A DNA stretch of 64,000 nucleotides from Streptomyces hoynatensis (GTDB lineage: Bacteria > Actinomycetota > Actinomycetes > Streptomycetales > Streptomycetaceae): assembly GCF_003626535.1 (NCBI RefSeq), contig NZ_RBAL01000004.1, forward strand, positions 434,001 to 498,000. Reading direction: 5' to 3'. The notes under the pieces were generated by a model. That model was not told the DNA's origin. It did not search any database and was given only the letters and a program-made list of their open reading frames with translations. The translations under genes and the position numbers were made by a program. Positions 52,605-61,685 of this stretch are shown here, in pieces. Every line of letters begins with the position of its first letter. Positions within the stretch are counted from its first letter, which is position 1.

Positions 52605-53321
52605 ATGGATGCACCGCTGTATACACCGCCGTCGACACCGGCCCGCAGGGGCGGCAACCGCCGCGAGGAGACCTACGCCGAGCTGCGCCGCCTGCTGCTG
52701 CGGGGCGAACTCGGCGGCCGTACCCGCCTGGTGGAGGTGCAGCTGGCCGAGCGCCTCGGCGTCTCCCGCACGCCGGTGCGCGAGGCGCTGGTCCGGCTGG
52801 TCGCCGACGGCCTCGTGGAACGCCACGCCGACGGCTACTACGCGACCCGCCCCAACCTCGCCGAGCTGCGCGACCTGTACGAGCTGCGCATCACCGTCGA
52901 ACTCCGCGGCATCGCCCGGGCGCTGGAATCCGCCGCGGTCGTGCACGACGTGGCCCTGCTTGAGCCCCTGCGCGACCACTGGCGGGCGCTGCGCGGGGAC
53001 CTGCCCGAGCCCGACCCCGGATTCGTGCTCCAGGACGAGGACTTCCACCACACGCTGCTGCGCTCCTCGGGCAACCCGCGGCTCACCGAGACCCTGGAGT
53101 CCGTCAACGTCCGCATCCGCCCGGTCCGGATGTACGACTACCTCACCGAGGACCGCATCGAGCGGACCGTCGCCGAACACCTCGACATCGTCGAACACGT
53201 CCTCGCCCACCGGCTCCCCGAGGCGCTCACCGCGCTGCGCCGGCACGTCGGCGAATCCCTGGACGTCGTCGAACAACGCGCCGCGCGAGCCCTGTCACAG
53301 ATGGCGCTGCGCCGCGGCTGA
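52605..53321 (+). CDS. GntR-family (FCD) regulator of the cyanurate operon
   Basis: The protein has 238 residues. The winged helix contains L-A-E-R-L-G-V-S-R-T-P-V-R-E-A-L-V-R-L. The FCD domain carries D-E-D-F-H-H, R-T-V-A-E-H and A-L-R-R-H for metal and ligand. TACGGT ends eight bases before the ATG and no ribosome site is present, so translation may be leaderless. It lies 16 bp upstream of the NCS1 permease gene and is probably the pathway-specific repressor. Confidence 0.93.
   Translation: MDAPLYTPPSTPARRGGNRREETYAELRRLLLRGELGGRTRLVEVQLAERLGVSRTPVREALVRLVADGLVERHADGYYATRPNLAELRDLYELRITVELRGIARALESAAVVHDVALLEPLRDHWRALRGDLPEPDPGFVLQDEDFHHTLLRSSGNPRLTETLESVNVRIRPVRMYDYLTEDRIERTVAEHLDIVEHVLAHRLPEALTALRRHVGESLDVVEQRAARALSQMALRRG
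52618..52625. promoter_or_regulatory. TGTATACA palindrome within the GntR start region
   Basis: The GTATAC core of FadR/VanR-type GntR operators lies in codons 5-7 of the GntR gene, just downstream of its predicted transcription start. This would allow autorepression. Confidence 0.35.
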
Positions 53322-53337
53322 ACCCCAGGAGGCACCC

Positions 53338-54732
53338 ATGGCGCTCCCGCCTCAGGACACCGTCACCCTCTCCCCGCCCGCCCCCGGGCCCGCCGGCCGG
53401 CCCGCCTCGCCCGGCGACGAGTTCGAGGACCGCCCCGTCCCGCTCACCCACCGCCGCCCGCTGCGGTCGGTCTCCTCGGTCTGGTTCGGCTTCCCGATGG
53501 TCCTCACCAACGCCGTCTTCGGCGGGGTCATCGTCTTCAACCTGGGCTTCGCCCGCGGCATGGCGGCCATCCTGCTCGGCTGCCTGATCCTCGGCGGCTA
53601 CGTCGGCGCCCTCAGCCACCTGGCCGGGCGCACCGGCGACACCTTCGCCCGCATCGCCGCCGTCACCTTCGGCGGCCACGGCGCCCGGCTGGCCTCGGCG
53701 TTCCTGGCCACCGTGGTGATCGGCTGGTTCGCCTTCCAGGTCGGGCTGACCGGCGCCACCCTGCACGCCGCCCTCGGCTGGCCCACCAGGCCCACCGTGC
53801 TGCTGGCCGGGGTGCTGTACGTGGCGGTCGCCTGGGCCGGGATCCGCGCCCTCTCCGTGATCGGCTGGATCGCCGCGCCCCTGTACCTGGTGCTCGGCGC
53901 CGTCGCCATCGCCCTGGCGCTGCGGGACGCGAGCCCGGGCGACGTCCTGTCCTACGAGGGCCAGGCCCCGGCCGGAGGCGCCCTGGCCTTCGGCGCCTGC
54001 GTGACGATGGTGGTGGCGGCCTTCATCGACTCCGGCACGATGACGGCCGACTTCACCCGCTGGTCCCGCAACGGCCGCGAGGCGGTGCTCGCCGCGCTGA
54101 CCGCCTTCCCGGTGGCCAACCTGCTCGCCCTGCTGGTCGGCGCCGTGGTGGTGGGCGCCGGGGCCGCCGCGGAACCGGCGACGGCGGGCGGCGACTTCCT
54201 CGGCCTGCTCACCGGCCGGGGCGGGCTGCTGACGGCCGCGGCCGTGGTGTTCGTCTTCGCCAACCTCGGCTCGGTCTCCGCCCACTGCCTCTACAACGCG
54301 GCGGTCGGCTGGGGGCAGCTCACCGGGGTCACCATGCGCCGGCTCGTTCCCTTCATCGGCCTGCTCGGCCTCGCCGTGGCCCTGGCCGGGGTGTGGGAGC
54401 ACTTCGAGACCTGGCTGACCCTGCTGGGCGTCTTCGTGCCGCCCATCGGCGCGGTGCTCCTCACCGACCAGCTGGCGCCGGGCGCGGCGGGCCGGCCGGC
54501 CCGCCGCGGGCTGCGGCCCGTGCCCCTGGCGGCCTGGGCCGTCGGCGCGGCCCTGGCCACCCTCGTCCACTACCAGGGGCCCCAGTACTGCGAGGCCGCG
54601 GTCGGCCTGCTCGCCGCCGCCCTCGTCCAGTTCGCCGGCGCCCGCCTCGGCCGCGCGCCCCGCGGCCCCCGCGCCGCCACCCGGGACAGCGCGCGCGGCA
54701 CGGCCCCCGCCACCGCGCGCCCGGCCCCGTAG
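53338..54732 (+). CDS. NCS1-family nucleobase/purine-cytosine permease
   Basis: The protein has 464 residues with about 12 hydrophobic segments and a good CAGGAGG ribosome site. S-V-W-F-G-F-P-M-V and the G-G-Y-V-G-A-L region fit cytosine permeases (CodB type). D-F-T-R-W-S is the usual loop motif (D-x-x-R-Y/W). It should import a ring compound, here presumably cyanuric acid or a related triazine. It is first in the operon after the regulator. Confidence 0.88.
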   Translation: MALPPQDTVTLSPPAPGPAGRPASPGDEFEDRPVPLTHRRPLRSVSSVWFGFPMVLTNAVFGGVIVFNLGFARGMAAILLGCLILGGYVGALSHLAGRTGDTFARIAAVTFGGHGARLASAFLATVVIGWFAFQVGLTGATLHAALGWPTRPTVLLAGVLYVAVAWAGIRALSVIGWIAAPLYLVLGAVAIALALRDASPGDVLSYEGQAPAGGALAFGACVTMVVAAFIDSGTMTADFTRWSRNGREAVLAALTAFPVANLLALLVGAVVVGAGAAAEPATAGGDFLGLLTGRGGLLTAAAVVFVFANLGSVSAHCLYNAAVGWGQLTGVTMRRLVPFIGLLGLAVALAGVWEHFETWLTLLGVFVPPIGAVLLTDQLAPGAAGRPARRGLRPVPLAAWAVGAALATLVHYQGPQYCEAAVGLLAAALVQFAGARLGRAPRGPRAATRDSARGTAPATARPAP

Positions 54733-54761
54733 GCCACCGCGCGCGGCACACACCACGCGCC

Positions 54762-54819
54762 CGACCCGCCCGACCCGCCCGACCCGCACGACCCGCACGA
54801 CCCGCACGACCCGCACGAC
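54762..54819. repeat. 9-bp tandem repeat in the NCS1-biuret hydrolase spacer
   Basis: Six full copies and one partial copy of CGACCCGCC/CGACCCGCA, two of the first form then four of the second. It occupies most of the 103-bp spacer and ends 16 bp before the next start codon. Confidence 0.85.
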
Positions 54820-54835
54820 AAGAGGAAGTGATCCC

Positions 54836-55549
54836 GTGGCCACCATCGACGCCACCCCCTATCGCTGGCCCTACGACGGCGAGTTGACCGTCTCCAGGAC
54901 CGCGCTGCTGTGCATCGACTGGCAGACCGACTTCTGCGGCCCCGGCGGCTACGTGGACACCATGGGCTACGACATCTCCCTGACCCGCGCCGGCCTCGCC
55001 CCCACCGCCCGCGTGCTGGCCGCCGCCCGGGCCGCCGGCCTGACCGTGATCCACACCCGCGAGGGCCACCGCCCCGACCTGTCCGACCTGTCCGACCTGC
55101 CCGCCAACAAGCGCTGGCGCTCGGGGCGGATGGGCGCCGAAATCGGCAGCGCGGGCCCCTGCGGGCGGATTCTGGTGCGCGGCGAACCCGGCTGGGAGAT
55201 CGTCCCCGAGGTCGCCCCCGTGGCCGGGGAGACGGTGATCGACAAGCCGGGCAAGGGCTCCTTCTACGCCACCGACCTCGACCTGCTGCTGCGCACCCGC
55301 GGCATCACCCACCTGATCCTCACCGGGATCACCACCGACGTCTGCGTGCACACCACGATGCGCGAGGCCAACGACCGCGGCTACGAGTGCCTGCTCCTCT
55401 CCGACTGCACGGGCGCCACCGAGCCGGAGAACCACGCCGCCGCGCTCAGGATGACCACGATGCAGGGCGGCGTCTTCGGCGCGGTGGCCACCAGCGACCG
55501 CCTGCTCGACGCACTCGGCGCGCTCGCCGCGCCGCGGGAGGCCGCGTGA
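54836..55549 (+). CDS. biuH: Biuret amidohydrolase (isochorismatase-like cysteine hydrolase)
   Basis: The protein has 237 residues. The catalytic triad fits: D28 in [10 protein letters not shown]140 in D-K-P-G-K-G-S-F-Y, and C170 in [14 protein letters not shown]. The stretch W-P-Y-D-G with [14 protein letters not shown] resembles biuret hydrolase more than isochorismatases. It would convert biuret to allophanate and ammonia. GTG start with GAGGAAGTG upstream. Ureidoacrylate hydrolase is an alternative, but the cyanurate neighbours favour biuret. Confidence 0.83.
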   Translation: MATIDATPYRWPYDGELTVSRTALLCIDWQTDFCGPGGYVDTMGYDISLTRAGLAPTARVLAAARAAGLTVIHTREGHRPDLSDLSDLPANKRWRSGRMGAEIGSAGPCGRILVRGEPGWEIVPEVAPVAGETVIDKPGKGSFYATDLDLLLRTRGITHLILTGITTDVCVHTTMREANDRGYECLLLSDCTGATEPENHAAALRMTTMQGGVFGAVATSDRLLDALGALAAPREAA

Positions 55550-57297
55550 GCGCCGTCGAGCGGGTGCGGCGCACCCTGGCCCTGCTCGCGGACAACCCCC
55601 GCCCCGAGGCGTGGATCGCGCTGCGCGAGCCGGAGGAACTCCTCGCCGAGGCCGCGGCGCTGGACGCGGCGGGCGGGGAACTCCCCCTCGCCGGCCAGGT
55701 GTTCGCCGTCAAGGACAACATCGACGTGGCCGGCCTGCCCACCACCGCCGGCTGCCCCTCGTACGCCTACCACCCCACCGCCTCCGCCCCGGCCGTCGCG
55801 CGGCTGACCGCGGCCGGCGCCCTGGTCGTGGGCAAGACGAACCTCGACCAGTTCGCCACCGGCCTCGTCGGCACCCGCAGCCCCTACGGCGCGGTGCGCA
55901 GCGCCCACGACCCGGACCGGATCAGCGGCGGGTCCAGCTCCGGCTCCGCGGTCGCGGTGGCGCTCGGCATCGTCGACTTCGCGCTTGGCACCGACACCGC
56001 GGGCTCCGGGCGGGTGCCCGCGGCCTTCCAGGGCATCGTCGGGATCAAGCCCACCCCGGGACTGGTGCCGACCGAGGGCGTGGTGCCCGCCGCCCGCCCC
56101 TTCGACTGCGTCAGCGTCTTCGCCGCCACCCTGCCCGCCGCCGAACGGGTGGCCGCGGTGCTGGCCGCCGACCCGGGCGCCTGGCCGGCCGAGGCGCCGC
56201 TCGCCGCGCCCCCCGCGCCCGCGGTCGCGGTGCCGCGCGCCGCGCAGCTCGGCGCGCTGAGCCCCGCCTGGCGGGCGGCGTTCGACCGGGCCGCCGACCG
56301 GCTGCGCGCGGCCGGGGCGCGGGTGCAGGCCGTGGACATCGAGCCGTTCCTGCGCGCCGCGCGGCTGCTGTACGAGGGCGGGTTCGCCGCCGAACGGTAC
56401 GCCGCCGTCGGCGAGTTCATCGCCTCGGGCCCGCCGGGCGCCGACCCCACGGTGGCGGCCATCGTGACGGCGGCGGGCCGGCTGCCCGCCCACAGGTACG
56501 CGGCCGACCTGGCGCTGCTTGAGCGGCTGCGGCAGGAGGCCATGGAGCGGATCGAGGGCTGCGCGGCGCTGCTGCTGCCCACCGCCCCGGAGCATCCGAC
56601 GCTGGCCGAGGTCGCCGCGGACCCGGTCGGGGTCAACAGCAGGCTCGGCACCTACACCAACTTCGTCAACCTGCTCGGCCTCAGCGCCGTCGCGGTGCCC
56701 GCGGGGAAGGTGCAGGGCGGCCCCTTCGGCGTGACGGTCGTCGCCCGCGGCTTCGCCGACCGGGTCGCCGCCGACATGGCCGAACTGCTGACGACCGGCC
56801 GGCCGCCGTCCGGGCCCCGCGCCTGGGGGCCGCCCGGGCTGCCCCTCGCGGTCTTCGGCGCCCACCTCGGCGGCCAGCCGCTCAACCACCAGCTGACCGG
56901 CCCCGGGGGCCGGCTGCTCGGCGAGGTGCGGACCGCCCCGCGCTACCGGATGGTGGCGCTTGCGGGCGAGCCGCCCCGGCCCGGGCTGCTGCGCGTCGCC
57001 GAGGGCGAGGAGGGCGCCTCGGTGCGCGGCGAGCTGTGGTCGCTGCCGCCCGCCGCCCTCGGGCACTTCCTGGACCGGCTTCCCGAGCCCATGGCGCTGG
57101 GCCGGGTGCTGCTCGACGACGGCCGCACGGTCACCGGCTTCCTGTGCGAGCCCCACGCCGCCCAGGCCGCCCCCGACATCTCCGCCCTCGGGGACTGGCC
57201 CAGCCACCTGCGCCGCCTGGCCTCCGCGGCCCGGCGCGCGGCGCCCGAGCCGTCGCCGGCCCCGAACACCCCGCACCACCCAGGGAATGCCACATGA
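55546..57297 (+). CDS. atzF: Allophanate hydrolase
   Basis: The protein has 583 residues, close to the usual 600. It has an amidase-signature domain with catalytic K56 (F-A-V-K-D-N-I-D-V), the cis-Ser region G-G-S-S-S-G-S-A (128-135) and nucleophile S154 (D-T-A-G-S-G-R-V-P). A C-terminal domain starting around residue 425 ([14 protein letters not shown]) is specific to AtzF-type enzymes. It cleaves allophanate to ammonia and carbon dioxide via N-carboxycarbamate. The GTGA overlap couples it to the biuret hydrolase gene. Confidence 0.92.
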   Translation: MSAVERVRRTLALLADNPRPEAWIALREPEELLAEAAALDAAGGELPLAGQVFAVKDNIDVAGLPTTAGCPSYAYHPTASAPAVARLTAAGALVVGKTNLDQFATGLVGTRSPYGAVRSAHDPDRISGGSSSGSAVAVALGIVDFALGTDTAGSGRVPAAFQGIVGIKPTPGLVPTEGVVPAARPFDCVSVFAATLPAAERVAAVLAADPGAWPAEAPLAAPPAPAVAVPRAAQLGALSPAWRAAFDRAADRLRAAGARVQAVDIEPFLRAARLLYEGGFAAERYAAVGEFIASGPPGADPTVAAIVTAAGRLPAHRYAADLALLERLRQEAMERIEGCAALLLPTAPEHPTLAEVAADPVGVNSRLGTYTNFVNLLGLSAVAVPAGKVQGGPFGVTVVARGFADRVAADMAELLTTGRPPSGPRAWGPPGLPLAVFGAHLGGQPLNHQLTGPGGRLLGEVRTAPRYRMVALAGEPPRPGLLRVAEGEEGASVRGELWSLPPAALGHFLDRLPEPMALGRVLLDDGRTVTGFLCEPHAAQAAPDISALGDWPSHLRRLASAARRAAPEPSPAPNTPHHPGNAT

Positions 57298-58679
57298 CCA
57301 GAACAGAAGCGACCGCCGGAGAGCCGGCACAGAAGAAGAGCGCACCCACCACCCCCGGGGCGGCCCGCCACCCGGTCGACGAGCGCCTGCCCCCGGCCCG
57401 GCTCGGCGCCCTCGGCGCCCAGCACGTCGCCGTCATGTACAGCGGCTGCGTCGCCGTGCCGCTGGTGTTCGGCGCCGCCGCCGGGCTCGACACCGCAACG
57501 ATCGGGCTGCTGGTCGCGGCGGACCTGCTGGTCGCCGGGCTGCTGACGATCGTGCAGAGCCTGGGCATCGGCCGGCTCTTCGGCGTCCGGCTGCCGGTGG
57601 TGGCCGGGGCCTCCTTCACCGCCGTCACGCCGATGATCACCATCCACGGGGAGTACGGGCTGCCCGCGGTGTACGGCGCGATGCTCGCCGCCGGCGTCTT
57701 CGGCATGCTGATGGCCTGGCCCTTCGCCCGGCTGGTGCGGTTCTTCCCGCCGGTGGTGCGCGGCACCGCGGTGACCGTCATCGGCCTGTCCCTGGTCGGC
57801 ACCGCGGTCGGCCTCATCGCCGGGGACGATCCCACCGCCCCCGGCTACGCGGCCAAGGACCGCCTCGCCCTGGCCGCCGGGGTGCTCCTGCTGATCGCCG
57901 TCCTGACCCGCTTCGCCCGCGGCTTCCTGGCCCAGATCGTGGTTCTCGCCGGCCTGGTGGCCGGCACCGGCGCCGCCGCGGCCCTCGGCATGGCCGACTT
58001 CTCCGCCGTGGGAGACGCCGACTGGCTCGGCTTGCCCGAGCCCTTCCACTTCGGCGCCCCCACCTTCCCGGTGGCCGCCGTCGTGTCGATGTGCGTGGTG
58101 ATGCTGGTCGTCTTCGCCGAGTCCACCGCCTACCTGATGGCCGTCGGCGACATGACCGGCCGCCCGGTGGGCGTCGGCGACCTGGCGCGCGGCCTGGCCG
58201 CCGACGGGCTGTCCGCCGGCCTCGCCGGCGCGGCCACCTCCTTCCCCGACACCGTCTTCGCGCAGAACGTCAGCCTGGTGCGGATGACGGGCGTCCGCAG
58301 CCGCTACACCGTCACGGCGGCCGGGGTGCTGCTGATCCTGCTCGGCCTGTGCCCCAAGCTCGGCGCGGCCGTCGCCGCCCTGCCGGGGCCGGTGATCGGG
58401 GCGGTCAGCCTGGTCATGTTCGCGATGGTCGCCCTCACCGGCATCCGCACCCTCGGCGAGGTCGCCTACGAGGGCACGCACAACGGCCTGATCGTCGCGC
58501 TCGGCCTGGCGGCCGGCATGGTCCCCGCGGTGGCGCCCGGCATCTACGCCGGGTTCCCCTCCTGGTTCCGGATCGTCGCCGGCGGCTCCATCTCCAGCGC
58601 GGTCATCGTCGCCTTCCTCCTCAACCTCTTCTTCCACCACCTCGCCCCCGCGGCGAACCCGCCCAAGGAGCCGTCATGA
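57294..58679 (+). CDS. NCS2-family nucleobase (uracil/xanthine) permease
   Basis: The protein has 461 residues with about 12-14 hydrophobic segments. G-A-Q-H-V-A-V-M-Y is the TM1 motif. V-F-A-E-S-T-A-Y in TM8 carries the proton/substrate Glu. S-F-P-D-T-V-F-A-Q-N-V is the TM10 motif of NCS2 proteins. It is a second, unrelated permease for a ring compound in the same operon. ATGA overlaps join it to its neighbours on both sides. Confidence 0.92.
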   Translation: MTRTEATAGEPAQKKSAPTTPGAARHPVDERLPPARLGALGAQHVAVMYSGCVAVPLVFGAAAGLDTATIGLLVAADLLVAGLLTIVQSLGIGRLFGVRLPVVAGASFTAVTPMITIHGEYGLPAVYGAMLAAGVFGMLMAWPFARLVRFFPPVVRGTAVTVIGLSLVGTAVGLIAGDDPTAPGYAAKDRLALAAGVLLLIAVLTRFARGFLAQIVVLAGLVAGTGAAAALGMADFSAVGDADWLGLPEPFHFGAPTFPVAAVVSMCVVMLVVFAESTAYLMAVGDMTGRPVGVGDLARGLAADGLSAGLAGAATSFPDTVFAQNVSLVRMTGVRSRYTVTAAGVLLILLGLCPKLGAAVAALPGPVIGAVSLVMFAMVALTGIRTLGEVAYEGTHNGLIVALGLAAGMVPAVAPGIYAGFPSWFRIVAGGSISSAVIVAFLLNLFFHHLAPAANPPKEPS

Positions 58680-59752
58680 CCACAGTCGACCTGCTGCGCG
58701 TCCCCACCGCGGGACCCGAGGACACCGGCGCCACCCGCGCGCTCGCCGCGGCCGGGCACACCACCGCCGACCTGCTCGCTGTCGTCGGCAAGACCGAGGG
58801 CAACGGCTGCGTCAACGACTTCAGCCGCACCCTCGCCGCCGCCCGCTGGGAGCCGCTGCTGCCGCCCGAGACCGTCACCGTCTTCTCCGGCGGCACCGAG
58901 GGGGTGCTCAGCCCGCACGTCAACCTCCTGGTGGCCGACCCGGGGCCGCACCCGGGGCACGACCGCGGCCTGGTCGGCGCCGCCGGCCGCACCCGCGCGC
59001 TCGCGCCCGCCGAGGTGGGGCGCGAGCCCCAGCTGACCGCCGTGCGGGAGGTCGTCGCCGGGCTGACCGCCCGGCTCGGCCTGACGGCCGACGAGGTGGA
59101 TCTCGTGCTGGTCAAGTGCCCCCTCCTCACCTCGGAACGGGTCGCCGCCTGCCGCGCGGCCGGCGCGGAACCGGTCACCGAGGACACCTACGAGTCGATG
59201 GCCCGCTCGCGGGCCGCCGCCGCCCTCGGCATCGCCGTGGCCCTGGGCGAATGCACCCCGGACGAGGCCAGGCACGCCCTGGCGGAGGGGGAACGCGGGG
59301 GCCGCGGCGGGCCCGCCGAGGTGTGGTCCTCCCGGGCCTCCGCCAGCGCGGGCGCGGAGCTGACGGACTGCCACATCCTCGTCCTCGGCACCAGCAGGGC
59401 CGCCTCCGGGCCCCTGCGCGCGGTGCACGGCACGATGCGCGACGCCATCGACCTGGCCGCCCTCACCGGCCTGTTCGAGCAGGTCAGGGCCGAGGGCGGC
59501 GAGGTCGTGCAGGTCTTCGCCAAGGCCGAGGCCGACCCGGCGGGCACGGTGCGCGGCGCGCGGCACACCATGCTCACCGACTCCGACCTGCACTCCACCC
59601 GGCACGCCAGGGCCGCGGTCGGCGGCCTGCTGTCCGCCCTCGCCGGGCACACCGCGCTGTACGTGTCGGGCGGCGCCGAGCACCAGGGCCCGCCCGGCGG
59701 CGGCAGCGTCACCGTCGTCTACCGGGTGCCGCCCGCGGCGGGGCTGGCGTGA
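58676..59752 (+). CDS. atzD: Cyanuric acid hydrolase (ring-opening amidohydrolase)
   Basis: The protein has 358 residues, near the family norm of about 365. The three internal repeats each show a Lys-Ser pair: K39/S71 (S-G-G-T-E-G), K147 with the S-S-R-A-S-A-S segment (218-224), and K283/S331 (S-G-G-A-E-H-Q-G-P-P-G-G). The toblerone-fold family comprises cyanuric acid hydrolase and barbiturase. Clustering with biuret and allophanate hydrolases favours cyanuric acid, opened to carboxybiuret and then biuret. ATGA overlap with the upstream permease and GTGA with the next gene. Confidence 0.88.
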   Translation: MTTVDLLRVPTAGPEDTGATRALAAAGHTTADLLAVVGKTEGNGCVNDFSRTLAAARWEPLLPPETVTVFSGGTEGVLSPHVNLLVADPGPHPGHDRGLVGAAGRTRALAPAEVGREPQLTAVREVVAGLTARLGLTADEVDLVLVKCPLLTSERVAACRAAGAEPVTEDTYESMARSRAAAALGIAVALGECTPDEARHALAEGERGGRGGPAEVWSSRASASAGAELTDCHILVLGTSRAASGPLRAVHGTMRDAIDLAALTGLFEQVRAEGGEVVQVFAKAEADPAGTVRGARHTMLTDSDLHSTRHARAAVGGLLSALAGHTALYVSGGAEHQGPPGGGSVTVVYRVPPAAGLA

Positions 59753-60465
59753 CCGCGCCGCGCCTGGTCCTCGTCCACGGCGCGGCCGTCACCCCCGCCG
59801 TCTGGCGGGAGGTGGTGCCGCACCTGGCCGGATTCGAGGTGATCGCGGCGCGGCGGCCCTGCTCCGGCGACCTGGACACCGAGGTCGCGGCGCTGGCCGC
59901 AATCTGCGCGGGCGCCGTGGTCGCCGGGGTGAGCGGCGGCGCCACCCTCGGCCTCGAACTCGCCGCGCGCGGCGTGCCGTTGCGGGCCGCGGTGCTGCAC
60001 GAACCCGCCGCGGGACCGCTGGCCCCCGGGCTGCTGGCGCACGTGGCAGAGGGTCTGCGCACCGGGGGCGTGGCCGGCTTCGGCCGCGCCCTCTACGGGC
60101 CGGCCTGGCGGCCCGCGGACGCGCCCGCAGGAGCGGAGGCCGAGGCGGTGGTGGCCCGCGAGTTCGCCATGTTCCGCGCGTTCGAACCCGCCCCGCCCGC
60201 CCCCGGCTGCGGCCCCGTCCTGCTCACCACAGGCGCCCACTCCCCGCCCCCGCGGCACGCCGCGGCGGCGGCCCTGGCCGCGCACTGCGGCCTGCCCACC
60301 GCCCTGGTGCCCGGCGCCGGGCACGCCGCCCACCTGGAGAACCCCGCCGCCTTCGCCGCGGCGATCCGGGCCCACGCCGCGCAGGCCGGGGCCGGGCCCC
60401 CGCGCGGCCCGGGAGGGGTCCCGGCGGCGCCCGCCGATGATGGGGCGCCCGACCGGTGGCCGTGA
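59749..60465 (+). CDS. Alpha/beta hydrolase of the cyanurate operon
   Basis: The protein has 238 residues starting at GTG. L-V-H-G-A-A-V-T-P begins the fold. The nucleophile is in G-V-S-G-G-A, and the His in G-A-G-H-A-A-H. It is shorter than most members because the lid is reduced. It overlaps the cyanuric acid hydrolase stop by four bases, so it probably serves the pathway, perhaps by removing a side group from a precursor of cyanuric acid. Confidence 0.88.
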   Translation: MTAPRLVLVHGAAVTPAVWREVVPHLAGFEVIAARRPCSGDLDTEVAALAAICAGAVVAGVSGGATLGLELAARGVPLRAAVLHEPAAGPLAPGLLAHVAEGLRTGGVAGFGRALYGPAWRPADAPAGAEAEAVVAREFAMFRAFEPAPPAPGCGPVLLTTGAHSPPPRHAAAAALAAHCGLPTALVPGAGHAAHLENPAAFAAAIRAHAAQAGAGPPRGPGGVPAAPADDGAPDRWP

Positions 60466-60477
60466 GGAGAATCCGCG

Positions 60478-60675
60478 ATGACGCCCGTGCAAGTCGACTG
60501 GCTGACCCTGCTGTTCTGCGCCCTTGGCCTGCCCGCCCTGCTGATCGGCTACTCGCTGGGGCGCTCGGCGGTCCGGCGGGGAGAGCCGATGCCCGGCCGG
60601 GCGAAGGCCACCCAGGGAGTGGGCATGGCCCTCCTGCTGTCCGTGGCCCTGATGCACATGCTCTGGGGCGGCTAG
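60478..60675 (+). CDS. Small two-helix membrane protein
   Basis: The protein has 65 residues. Two hydrophobic helices (L-T-L-L-F-C-A-L-G-L-P-A-L-L-I-G and V-G-M-A-L-L-L-S-V-A-L-M-H-M-L) are separated by a basic loop (R-S-A-V-R-R-G-E). The ATG has a GAGGAG ribosome site and lies 12 bp after the hydrolase. It is the last gene before a strong terminator. I recognise no family. Confidence 0.7.
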   Translation: MTPVQVDWLTLLFCALGLPALLIGYSLGRSAVRRGEPMPGRAKATQGVGMALLLSVALMHMLWGG

Positions 60676-60754
60676 CGACCGGCCGCCCCGGCGGCGGGGG
60701 AGTCCGGCGCGCGTCCGGCCGGAACGGGCCGTCCCGGCGGGGGAGTCGACCGGT

Positions 60755-60792
60755 CCGGCTCGTCCCGGGACCGGGGTCCTGGGACGAGCCGG
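60755..60792. terminator. Bidirectional terminator between cyanurate and second ABC operons
   Basis: A perfect 12-bp stem (60755-60766 with 60781-60792) with a 14-base loop lies between convergent gene ends. Confidence 0.8.
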
Positions 60793-60824
60793 GGGCGGCG
60801 AGGGGTGGCAGGGGCGGCGAGGAG

Positions 60825-61685
60825 CTAGCCCTTGACGCCGCCGGCGAGGGGGCCGCCGCGCCAGTACCGCTCCAGGGAGACGAAGGCCAGCGCGAGGGGC
60901 ACCACCGACACGAGCGAGCCGGCCACCACGAGACGGGTGAGGTCGGGGTCGCCGAGCACCTGCGTGTTCCAGCTGAACAGCCCGAGGGTGACGGGGTAGA
61001 GGTCGGAGTCGGTCAGCATGATGAGCGGCAGGAAGAAGTTGTTCCAGATGGCGACGGACTGGAAGAGGAAGATCGTCACCAGGGCCGGCCGGACCAGCCG
61101 CAGGACGATCGCGAAGAAGATCCGGTACTCGCCCGCGCCGTCCATCCGGGCGGCCTCGATCAGCTCGTCCGGCACCGCGGCCTCCACCTGCACGCGGGCC
61201 AGGTACACGCCCAGCGGGCTGACGGCGCTCGGCACGAGCACCGCCCAGTAGGTGTTGGTGAGTTCGGCCGAGCTGAAGAGCAGGAACAGCGGCAGGGCCA
61301 GCGCGGCGGGCGGGACCAGCACCCCGGCGAGCACCACGCCGAAGGCCGCCTCCCGGCCCCGGAAGCGGTGCTTGGCGAACACGTAGCCCGCCATCGCCGA
61401 GAACAGCGTCGCGAGCGCGGCGCCGAGGCCGGCGTAGAGGGCGGTGTTGACCAGCCAGCGCACGTAGACGCCGTCCTCGTGCGTGAACAGGTCCTTGAGG
61501 TTGCCGAACAGGGCCAGGTCGGAGAACCACAGCCCCGGCGTGACGGCCAGGTCGCCGCGGGACTTGGTCGACGCGACGAACAGCCACCACAGCGGCAGCA
61601 GGAAGTATCCGGCGGCGGCCGTCAGCACGACGAGCGGCGCCAGGGAGCGCAGCCGCCCCTGGGCGGGCGGGAGGGCGGCCGTCAT
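60825..61685 (-). CDS. Sugar ABC transporter permease (MalG type), second system
   Basis: The protein has 286 residues and six hydrophobic segments, with EAA loop I-E-A-A-R-M-D-G-A-G-E-Y. The ATG overlaps the stop of the partner permease gene. The C-terminus Y-W-R-G-G-P-L-A-G-G-V-K-G is typical of this family. Confidence 0.94.
   Translation of the reverse strand: MTAALPPAQGRLRSLAPLVVLTAAAGYFLLPLWWLFVASTKSRGDLAVTPGLWFSDLALFGNLKDLFTHEDGVYVRWLVNTALYAGLGAALATLFSAMAGYVFAKHRFRGREAAFGVVLAGVLVPPAALALPLFLLFSSAELTNTYWAVLVPSAVSPLGVYLARVQVEAAVPDELIEAARMDGAGEYRIFFAIVLRLVRPALVTIFLFQSVAIWNNFFLPLIMLTDSDLYPVTLGLFSWNTQVLGDPDLTRLVVAGSLVSVVPLALAFVSLERYWRGGPLAGGVKG

Noticed and set aside
54762..54819. CRISPR-like array
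   Set aside because: Units are 9 bp with no spacers; it is a simple tandem repeat.
58676..59752. Barbiturase in an oxidative uracil pathway
   Set aside because: Same family, but neighbouring allophanate and biuret-type hydrolases fit cyanurate better; kept only as an alternative.
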